From NCBI RefSeq assembly GCF_023218175.1, contig NZ_JALPTH010000028.1, positions 37,662 through 101,661 on the forward strand: DNA of 64,000 bases, read 5' to 3'. Shown here piece by piece: positions 58,096-64,000 of the stretch; within the stretch, counting starts at the first letter, position 1; every line of letters starts with the position of its first letter. The notes under the pieces were generated by a model. The model was not told the origin of the DNA. It was given only the letters and a program-made list of their open reading frames with translations, and searched no databases. The stretch is from Streptomyces lichenis (lineage in GTDB: Bacteria; Actinomycetota; Actinomycetes; Streptomycetales; Streptomycetaceae). Position numbers and translations under genes: made by a program.

Positions 58096-58299
58096 CTACC
58101 GGTGTCCCGTCGGATGCATCCGCATCAGGACGTTGCAGTCCACGACGGTCGAGTGGTCCTGGCGGTCGGCCGCCTTACATCGCAACGCCGCCAGTCGCTC
58201 GCACTCGGGACAGCCGGCCACCGGCCGGGGCGTCGGCAATGCCTGCTCGGACAGCTCGACGGGCGGCTCATGCCACCGTGTGGGTTCTGCCGTCATCAC
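58096..58299 (-). CDS. Small conserved Streptomyces protein of XRE/DUF397 clusters
   Basis: 67 residues: MMTAEPTRWHEPPVELSEQA, then LPTPRPVAGCPECERLAALR with a Cys-x2-Cys, and a basic helical end (LMRMHPTGHR). Recurrent beside Scr1-type XRE regulators in Streptomyces as far as I recall; function unknown. Upstream, GTTGC repeats at 58370-58384 are the likely operator of this gene. The upper strand at 58041-58110 overlaps no other gene. Confidence 0.6.
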   Translation of the reverse strand: MMTAEPTRWHEPPVELSEQALPTPRPVAGCPECERLAALRCKAADRQDHSTVVDCNVLMRMHPTGHR

Positions 58300-58369
58300 C
58301 GCGTCCCTCTCGGTCGCCCTTCGATCGCTGACAGGAAGCTAGGGAGCCGGGAGGTGGTGCGGCCATCGG

Positions 58370-58384
58370 GTTGCATCGGGTTGC
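58370..58384. promoter_or_regulatory. GTTGC double repeat, 10-bp period, upstream of the small XRE-cluster gene
   Basis: GTTGC at 58370-58374 and 58380-58384 (GCAAC on the minus strand), 70-85 bp before the start at 58299. Same unit and period as at 55065-55089. Confidence 0.5.
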
Positions 58385-58390
58385 AGTGGT

Positions 58391-59236
58391 TCACCCGAGC
58401 GCGTCGACGGCCTCCTGGATCAGGGACCGTGCGGCGTCGCCGTACACCGCCGACTTCGAGAGCTCGGCGAAGGCACGCAGGTAGGTGTGCACTTCACTGG
58501 GCGCGGTCACGTTGATCTCAGCGGTCAGCGTCTCCACGGCGACCTGCGCGCTGTCGAAGGCGTAGAAGGCTTCGAGCGGCCAGACGGAGCGCCGCGCCCG
58601 GCGCGGGATGATTCCCAGCGAGACGTTCGGACGGCGCATCACGGTGAGCAGGTGACGCAGTTGTGCCCGCATCGCATCGTCCTGGCAGACGCGGTGGTGG
58701 AGGACGTCCTCCTCAAGGAGCAGAGCGAAGCGGTGGTGACCTTCGTAGAGCACCCGGGAGCGGGACAGCCTGGCCTGGACTGCCTCCGGAACGTCATTCG
58801 GAGTGCCCTGGAATTCGGTGATCGAGGTGAGCAGGCCTGTGGCGTACCCGGCTGTCTGCGTCATCCCGGGAACGAGGTTCGAGGCGTACACGCGAAAGAG
58901 GCGGGTCCGCTGGTAGAGCGGCACGTTTCGCTCGTGTACGCGGCGCATGCCGTCCTTGTGCAGCTGCCTCCACTCGACGTACATGCCCTCGGCGTTCCTC
59001 GCCGCCGCGATGAGGTCCGGGACCTGGTCCTCGGCTCCGCAGGCCGCGCACCAGGCGCGGATATCGGCGTCCGACGGAGGGGTAACTCCTCGGGCGATGC
59101 GGGAGGACTTCGACTTGTGCCAGCCGCAGCGGACGGCCAGCTCGTGTCCGGACAGCCCCGCGTCCTTCATCAGGGACTGTAGGCGCATGGCCACCGCGGC
59201 GCGGGCGGCCTGGGCGCTGGAGAGCGATGAAGACAT
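58391..59236 (-). CDS. XRE-family regulator with Scr1-type C-terminal domain
   Basis: 281 residues from the ATG at 59236. The HTH occupies residues 15-70 (AAVAMRLQSLMKDAGLSGHE, LAVRCGWHKSKSSRIARGVT). The C-terminal DUF5753/Scr1 domain follows: LYQRTRLFRVYASNLVPGMT (start of the family's ligand pocket), RLSRSRVLYEGHHRFALLLE, then RQLRHLL..., VSLGIIPRRARRSVWPLEAF. This is the canonical partner of DUF397 proteins in actinomycetes. The surrounding small genes and shared GCAAC motifs suggest it controls them and perhaps the peptide/PIMT pair. Confidence 0.88.
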   Translation of the reverse strand: MSSSLSSAQAARAAVAMRLQSLMKDAGLSGHELAVRCGWHKSKSSRIARGVTPPSDADIRAWCAACGAEDQVPDLIAAARNAEGMYVEWRQLHKDGMRRVHERNVPLYQRTRLFRVYASNLVPGMTQTAGYATGLLTSITEFQGTPNDVPEAVQARLSRSRVLYEGHHRFALLLEEDVLHHRVCQDDAMRAQLRHLLTVMRRPNVSLGIIPRRARRSVWPLEAFYAFDSAQVAVETLTAEINVTAPSEVHTYLRAFAELSKSAVYGDAARSLIQEAVDALG

Positions 59237-59291
59237 GAGTTGGTCGGTGGGACGGCCCGGTGGAGCACTGCTCGTGTGCGACGGCACGGTG

Positions 59292-59790
59292 TCACACCGC
59301 CTCAAACGCCAAGGCGCAGAAAGCTGCGACAGCGGGATCGTCGGTCTGGTCGGTGTGTACCCATCGGCCGTCTCCGTCGGAGAAGTCGAACTGCACCACC
59401 TGCTCGTCGAAGAGCCAGAAGTCGTTGCCGGGCAGGGCCAGATCGGATGCCCGCCTGCGCCCGCCTGCGTGGCAGCCAGCGGATCTGCTCTCCGGCAACG
59501 ACGTTCGTGAAGGTGCCGGAGTGCTCGAAATGGATGTAGTCGCTGGCGGGCTCGGAGATGATGCGGGCGCGTCGTACGACGACGCCGTTGCTCGTCACTT
59601 CCTGCACGAGGTCGAGCCAAGGCCGCCACCACGAGGCTCGGTCAGCGGGATTCAACCGGTGCCCGGCCTGCCAGTCGGCCAACGCCTTCTCTTCGTTGCC
59701 GACCCCGTAGACGTCGCGCATTCCGAGGTGGACTGTTGACCTGGTCGTCCGCCGAAGTAAGTCGGAGAAGTCGGTCAGACTCTGCGACAC
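59292..59790 (-). pseudogene. DUF6879-like protein gene, disrupted by a 10-bp duplication
   Basis: From GTG 59790 the frame encodes MSQSLTDFSDLLRRTTRSTV..., ...IISEPASDYIHFEHSGTFTN and VVAGEQIRWLPRRRA, as in DUF6879 proteins. The expected continuation ASDLALPGNDFWLFDEQVVQ... reaching AFCALAFEAV lies one frame over, ending at 59292. At the switch GGCGGGCGCA is present twice in tandem; removing one copy restores a 162-residue protein. DUF6879 proteins accompany XRE/DUF397 genes, as here. Confidence 0.75.
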
Positions 59791-60004
59791 GCAGGGCTTC
59801 CTGGAGGGGCGGAATCATGCGACGCGGGACGTGGACGACGCCCTCATGGTCAGGTAGCTCGACATAGGCGCGGCTCTCGGCCAGCACCGGTTCGGAAGCG
59901 TTCCATCCCTGGAAGATCAGATCCTTGGTCTCTGTGTGCACCCACACGGCCGGTGAGCCGCGATCGCCCGACTCAGGGTCCTTTCCGATAAAGCGTAACG
60001 TCAT
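59642..60004 (-). CDS. Small Streptomyces protein preceding DUF6879
   Basis: 120 residues from ATG 60004: TLRFIGKDPESGDRGSPAVW, VHTETKDLIFQGWNASEPVL, EGVVHVPRRMIPPLQEALRV. The first 80 residues match the small proteins I recall before DUF6879 genes, which end soon after that. The tail from about residue 85 is the out-of-frame reading of the DUF6879 gene (149-nt overlap), so the natural stop seems lost or the true end is earlier. GGAGG stands 6 nt before the ATG. Confidence 0.6.
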   Translation of the reverse strand: MTLRFIGKDPESGDRGSPAVWVHTETKDLIFQGWNASEPVLAESRAYVELPDHEGVVHVPRRMIPPLQEALRVAESDRLLRLTSADDQVNSPPRNARRLRGRQRREGVGRLAGRAPVESR

Positions 60005-60250
60005 GGTTTCCTCCGTTGGATGCGGCAAGGCCGGTGGTGGACGCGCCGGCCGCACGACCATCCGGGCCGACTCCACCAGTCGTCAAGCGACTTGGCAGAG
60101 TCGGCCAGTTCAGAAACGTTGCAGCACCGAAGGTTGGCCTGATTGTCCGTGCGACCTCTGCGGCCGGGGCGGTTTGGCGACTCTGTGTGCAGAACATAAA
60201 CACTCAGCGTGTGGGGCAGCGTGCGGAGTGCCGGATCGAGAGGAGTGCGC

Positions 60251-60451
60251 ATGGAGCGGTTGGCGGCGGTGGAGGACGTGGTGGCGCGGCTGCGGGGGGA
60301 GTTGGGGGAGGTGGGGGTGGTCCTGCCGTCGTTGCGGGTGGATCCGGTGACGGCGATCGGGGAGGCCGTGGAGCCGTTGGTGGACCTCGGGCGGTGCAAC
60401 CTGGAGACGGCGACGCGGCTGGTCGAGGCGCTGCGCGGGGGGCGCGGGTGA
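60251..60451 (+). CDS. Small hypothetical protein, first of a coupled pair
   Basis: 66 residues from ATG 60251: MERLAAVEDVVARLRGELGE, then VVLPSLRVDPVTAIGEAVEP and LGRCNLETATRLVEALRGGR. Mostly helical. GAGAGGAG stands 8 nt upstream. The stop overlaps the next GTG by 4 nt (GTGA). No known family. Confidence 0.6.
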   Translation: MERLAAVEDVVARLRGELGEVGVVLPSLRVDPVTAIGEAVEPLVDLGRCNLETATRLVEALRGGRG

Positions 60452-60651
60452 GGGCGAGCGAGTGGGCCGTGGACGGGCGGGACGGGCGGTTGGGGGAGGT
60501 GCGGGGGTGGGGCGGCGGCCTCGTACGGCTGCGGCCGCCCGGTGGGGGGCGGGAGTGGGAGTGCCCGCCGGAGGAGCTGTCGCCGGCCGACCCGTGGGAG
60601 GTGCTGCGCGCGCGTGTGCGGGAGTTGAACCGGCGGTGGAGGGCGTTGTAG
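60448..60651 (+). CDS. Small hypothetical protein, second of a coupled pair
   Basis: 67 residues from GTG 60448: VRASEWAVDGRDGRLGEVRG, a Gly/Trp-rich strand region, REWECPPEELSPADPWEVLR and ARVRELNRRWRAL. This looks like a KOW-like or small beta-barrel start with a helical end. Coupled to the preceding gene; function unknown. Related gene pairs occur near XRE clusters in Streptomyces, by memory only. Confidence 0.55.
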   Translation: MRASEWAVDGRDGRLGEVRGWGGGLVRLRPPGGGREWECPPEELSPADPWEVLRARVRELNRRWRAL

Positions 60652-60746
60652 GGCGGGCGCATAGGTGAGGCGAGGTGAAGTGGGGCGCCGGCCGCCTGTG
60701 GGGAGGGCGGCCGGCGCTGGGGTGTCGAGGGGGGAGGGAGGACGGG

Positions 60747-62351
60747 TCAGAACTGGAGGGACCAGGCGTTGACGGTGCCGGTGTCGTTGGTCCAGTTGTC
60801 GGTGACGCGGAGCTTCCAGGTGCCGTTGGCGGTCTCGCTGGAGGCGTTGACCGGGTAGGTGGCCTGGACGTTGTCGGCGCTGTCGTCGCTGTTGTAGTCC
60901 TTCAGGAGGTAGGCGCTGCCGTCGGGGGCGACCAGCTCGACCTTCAGGTCACCGCGGAAGGTGTGGCGGATGTCCACGGCGACGGAGAGGTTGGCGGGGG
61001 CGTTGCCGGTGACGCCGGTGACGGTGATGGGCGACTCGGTGGTGGCGTTGTCGCGGATCGGGTAGTCGTCGGTGTTCTCGAACTTCTTGCCGGTGGGCGG
61101 GGTGGTGCCGCCGGTGCCGGTGTAGAGGAGGCGGTTGGGGGAGCCGGTGCGGGCGTCGGTGACCTTGTCCGGGGTGGCGTCGGCGACCAGCTTGTCGCGG
61201 ACCTGGGCCGGGGACCAGGTGGGGTTGGCCGCCAGGATCAGCGCGGCGGCGCCGGCCACGTGCGGGGAGGCCATCGAGGTGCCGCTCATCGTCTGGGAGT
61301 TGGTGTCACCGGAGTTGGAGGTGGAGACGATGGAGTCGCCGGGGGCGAAGATGTCCAGGCAGGAGCCGTAGTTGGAGCCCTGGCCGTTGGACCAGCCGGT
61401 GGCGCGGGCGTCGCGGCTGTTGGTGGCGCCGGCGGTGATGGCGGCCGGGGTGGAGGCCGGGGAGTACGAGCAGGCGTCGGCGTTGTTGTTGCCGCCGGCG
61501 ACCACCCAGGTGACCCCGGAGGCGATGGAGGCGGCCACCGCGTCGTTGACGGACTGGGTCTTGCCGCCGCCGATGCTGGCGTTGGCCACCGCGGGCTTCT
61601 TGGCGTTCTTGGTCACCCAGTCGATGCCGGCCAGCACCGGTGCCCAGGAGTCGCCCGAGCTGCCCTGGCAGTTGAGGACGCGGACCCCGACCAGCTTGAC
61701 GCCCTTGGCGACGCCGTAGGAGCCGCCGCCGACGGTGCCGGCGACATGGGTGCCGTGGCCGTGGCAGTCGGAGGCGTTGGAGTCGTTGTCGATGAAGTCG
61801 TAGCCGCTGACCGCCCGGCCGCCGAAGTCGCGGTGGCTCAGGCGGACGCCCGAGTCCACGATGTAGGCGGTGACGTTGGAGGCGGTGGTGGAGTAGCTGT
61901 ACGCCTTGTCGACGGGGAGGTCGCGCTGGTCCACGCGGTCCAGGCCCCAGGACGGCGGGTTGTTCTGGGTGTCCACGGCATAGGCGACGGCGTCCGCCTC
62001 CACCCGGGCCACCGAGGGGTCGGCGGCGAGCTGCTTGGCCCGCTCCTCGGTCATGTTCACCGCGAAGCCGCGCAGGGCGGCGGTGTACGTGTACCGCAGG
62101 CTGCCCTGGTGCCGCTTGGCCAGGGCCTTCGCCGAGGCGGGTATGTCGGTGCGGGCGACGCTGTCCTTGAGGGTGACGAGGTAGGAGCCCTCGATGGCTC
62201 CGGCGCGGTCGGCCCCGACGATGCGGCCCTCGCCGCCGCCGGGCGGTACGGGTGCGGCGACCGCCCCGGCGGTGGTGGCGGCCCCGATGAGCAGGGCGGC
62301 ACTGGCGGCCCCGGCGAGCAGGCGCCGGGTCACGCGAGCGTCGAACTCCAT
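60747..62351 (-). CDS. Secreted subtilisin-family protease with P-domain
   Basis: 534 residues. Signal peptide about 1-33 (RVTRRLLAGAASAALLIGAA), then an inhibitor-I9-type propeptide (about 45-125: YLVTLKDSVARTDIPASAKA). The S8 catalytic triad is intact: D166 (YIVDSGVRLSH), H199 (GHGTHVAGTVGGG), S359 (SGTSMASPHVAGAAAL), with the oxyanion Asn in VVAGGNNNADACS. The C-terminal 120 residues are a proprotein-convertase P-domain (TVTGVTGNAPANLSVAVDIR, then HTFRGDLKVELVAPDGSAYL, NGTWKLRVTDNWTNDTGTVN). Homologous to Streptomyces extracellular serine proteases of the proteinase K/aqualysin group. The start at 62351 is followed by RBS GGGAGAGA. Confidence 0.94.
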   Translation of the reverse strand: MEFDARVTRRLLAGAASAALLIGAATTAGAVAAPVPPGGGEGRIVGADRAGAIEGSYLVTLKDSVARTDIPASAKALAKRHQGSLRYTYTAALRGFAVNMTEERAKQLAADPSVARVEADAVAYAVDTQNNPPSWGLDRVDQRDLPVDKAYSYSTTASNVTAYIVDSGVRLSHRDFGGRAVSGYDFIDNDSNASDCHGHGTHVAGTVGGGSYGVAKGVKLVGVRVLNCQGSSGDSWAPVLAGIDWVTKNAKKPAVANASIGGGKTQSVNDAVAASIASGVTWVVAGGNNNADACSYSPASTPAAITAGATNSRDARATGWSNGQGSNYGSCLDIFAPGDSIVSTSNSGDTNSQTMSGTSMASPHVAGAAALILAANPTWSPAQVRDKLVADATPDKVTDARTGSPNRLLYTGTGGTTPPTGKKFENTDDYPIRDNATTESPITVTGVTGNAPANLSVAVDIRHTFRGDLKVELVAPDGSAYLLKDYNSDDSADNVQATYPVNASSETANGTWKLRVTDNWTNDTGTVNAWSLQF

Positions 62352-63047
62352 GGGTTTCTCTCCCTTGAGGGCTGTCCGGGCCGGCTCATGGCCCGGAAGG
62401 CGGCCCCCAGCGCCCGCTGCTCCCCGGGCCCGGCATGTGCGTGCCGGGCCCGGGGGGCGGACCGCCCGACCGGGACAACGCTGTCGCGGCCATGACAGTC
62501 GGTGGTGGAGGCCGCGGCTCGTGGCGTCCACAGGCGATGGGGTGGGGGGTGATGGTCGGGCCGCACGGAGTGGGGCTTCGTGCGGCCCGGGACCGGATCG
62601 CGCCGGACGTCCGCGTGGGGAGGCGGTCGCCCCGTACCCCGGGCTCCTCCCGGCGGAGGACCCCGGGATACGGGGAGGCGTTGCCGGACCGCCCAGAGCT
62701 TCGGTCACCCGCTCGGCACCCAGCAATGCGTAGCGCTACCCAAAGAAGGGAGCCCCGCTCCGGCCCCCGTGACACCGTCCGTCCGGCCGGTCTCCGGGCC
62801 CGTCCGGACCCGTTCGGGGCGGTGCGGACCGGTCGGCCGGGTGTGGCCGGGGCGGCCGCGCGCATTCCGTAGGTGGTGGACCCCTATTGCGACCTCGGCC
62901 ATCGGACGGGTAGACCACCTGACCAGCGGGTGCCGTGGTCCGGCCCGAGGAGGGGACCGGACCACGGTGCCCGAGCCACGGGGCTCCGGCGTGCGCGAAC
63001 GGGCCGCAGCGGACCGCCGGGGCGGTGCGCGGCGGGAGGAGTACCCG
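62352..63047. other. Long intergenic region with a strong hairpin
   Basis: 696 bp without a supported gene, between divergent genes. At 62630-62675 the arms CCCCGTACCCCGGG and CCCGGGATACGGGG enclose TCCTC/GAGGA and a CCGGCG loop, a near-continuous 20-bp stem. It may be an operator, a leader structure of the protease mRNA or an old terminator. Several short ORFs here have no coding features. Confidence 0.5.
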
Positions 63048-64000
63048 GTGGAGAGACGTTCCTTCGGTGCGGGGTGCGGTGCGGAGCCGGCCGGTGGGCG
63101 GCCCGGTGGGAGTACGGCCGACGCGCGGCTCGCCGGAGGTGCGGCGGGCGGGGGCGGGTTCGTCGGGCGCGTGGGGGAGGTGCGGTGGCTGCGGGAGGTG
63201 CTGCGCGCGGGGCCGTGCGTGGCGGTGGTGCGCGGGGAGGCCGGGAGCGGAATGTCCCGGCTGGTGGACGAGGTGCTGGCGGGACGGGAAGGCGCTGACA
63301 GGTTCGCGGGGTGGACGCAGTTGCGGGCGGTGTGCCCGGACGGGGTGGACTCGGTCCCGCTCGGGCCGGTGGCGGACGCGCTGGCCGCGCTGCCGTACCG
63401 GGCGGGTGAGCCGGGGGAGCCGGGTGGGACGGCAGAGCCGGGGCAGGGCCTGCCGGTGGTGACCGGGGTGGTCGGGCTGGTCGTACCCGAGCTGGCCGGC
63501 CGGCTGCCGGAGCCGCCCGCCTCGGCGGCCGACCCCGAGGTGCGGCGGGCGCTGCTGCCGCGCGCGGTACGGGCGCTGCTGGCGGCCCAGGGCGACACCG
63601 TGCTGGTGGTGGAGGACGTCCACCGGGCCGACGCCGCGACCCTCGATCTGCTGCACCACCTCTTCGCGGCCCTGCCGCCCCGGCTGCGGGTCGTGGTCAC
63701 CGAGTGCTCCGCGCCGGGGCTGCCGATGCTCGGGCTCCAGGCCCCGCGGCAGGCGCAGCTGGTGGAGGTGGACGTCCGGCCGTGGACGGCGCAGGAGACG
63801 GGGGAGTTCGTCCGGCGGTGGGTGAGGGAGCGGTGGCTGCGGGAGCGGGGGCTTGGGGACGGGCGGCCGAGGGAGTCGGGGGAGTCGGGGGATGGGGTCG
63901 GGGAGGGGACGGGGGAGGAAGGGGAGCTCGCCGAGCTGGTGCAGAGGCGCACCGGCGGGCTGCCGGGGGCGGTCGAGGCGCTGCTGAGGGAGGCGGAGAC
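63048..64000 (+). CDS. LAL-type ATP-binding LuxR regulator, 5' part, with changed Walker A
   Basis: 317 codons are visible; the frame is open past the window edge. From GTG 63048 (GGGAGGAG upstream), after 40 Gly/Ala-rich residues comes FVGRVGEVRWLREVLRAG, the start of an AAA-type ATPase. The Walker A loop reads VRGEAGSGMSRLVDEVLAG, where G-x4-GK(S/T) is expected: the Lys is Met (codon ATG). Walker B is VLVVEDVHRADAATLDLLHH and intact. LAL regulators of this layout end in a LuxR HTH, which must lie beyond the window. Loss of the Lys predicts weak or no ATP hydrolysis. Ligand binding may drive regulation instead. Confidence 0.75.
   Translation, partial: MERRSFGAGCGAEPAGGRPGGSTADARLAGGAAGGGGFVGRVGEVRWLREVLRAGPCVAVVRGEAGSGMSRLVDEVLAGREGADRFAGWTQLRAVCPDGVDSVPLGPVADALAALPYRAGEPGEPGGTAEPGQGLPVVTGVVGLVVPELAGRLPEPPASAADPEVRRALLPRAVRALLAAQGDTVLVVEDVHRADAATLDLLHHLFAALPPRLRVVVTECSAPGLPMLGLQAPRQAQLVEVDVRPWTAQETGEFVRRWVRERWLRERGLGDGRPRESGESGDGVGEGTGEEGELAELVQRRTGGLPGAVEALLREAE

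Noticed and set aside
62905..62930. Fourth dre-like site (GTAGACCACCT)
   Set aside because: Only the right half agrees with the consensus; the left half does not.

Overview
The window is chromosomal DNA of a Streptomyces-type actinomycete. It has about 72% G+C with strong third-codon G/C bias, GTG starts, TANNNT promoters placed 6-7 nt before start codons (leaderless genes), and families typical of the genus: MsiK, HbpS/SenSR, a CdgB-like diguanylate cyclase, DUF397/XRE pairs and GroEL2. From memory, the order rlmB - msiK - cdgB - sugar kinase - nagA/nagK - otsB/otsA - thrC-like - csp - groEL2 follows the S. coelicolor core around SCO4236-SCO4296. That is recalled, not computed.

Layout. 0-5.6 kb is core: rlmB end, a DoxX-like membrane protein, a sugar nucleotidyltransferase, msiK with a DasR-type site, and tRNA-Thr. 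5.6-13.3 kb is accessory and decaying. It holds an integrase remnant beside the tRNA, a lower-GC pair of membrane proteins, an XRE regulator and a NUDIX gene that truncate each other, and a WXG-like/DUF1023/lipoprotein operon with two frameshifts. 13.4-35.7 kb mixes enzymes and regulators: an MBL hydrolase, an M64 peptidase, an Mrr-TerD fusion, an aminoglycoside kinase-like protein, two flavoproteins, the HbpS-SenS-SenR set, an M1 peptidase, TerD, ArfB, and a HemD-winged helix fusion. 36-47.4 kb covers c-di-GMP signalling (cdgB with a BldD-like box), aminosugar catabolism (nagK-nagA plus an orphan sugar-binding lipoprotein, both near DasR-type sites) and trehalose synthesis (otsB/otsA). 47.5-53.2 kb holds gpgS, then a SAM-I riboswitch ahead of a threonine-synthase-like gene and a ThiS/MoaD-type sulfur carrier, then a cold-shock gene and groEL2 behind two CIRCE boxes. 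53.2-60.7 kb is accessory: a Uma2 protein, a winged-helix regulator, a 54-residue Gly/Pro-rich peptide translationally coupled to an isoaspartyl-methyltransferase homologue, and an XRE/DUF397/DUF6879 cluster. 60.7-64 kb has a subtilisin with a P-domain and the start of a LAL-type regulator that lacks the Walker A lysine.

The two most interesting systems are these. (1) The SAM-riboswitch unit at 48.65-50.45 kb is probably not for threonine. It fits homocysteine synthesis from O-phosphohomoserine with a thiocarboxylated carrier protein (MetM/MetO-like). (2) The peptide plus PIMT pair at 55.2-56.5 kb resembles a minimal aspartimide-forming RiPP locus. It shares a 10-bp-periodic GCAAC operator motif with the nearby XRE/DUF397 cluster.
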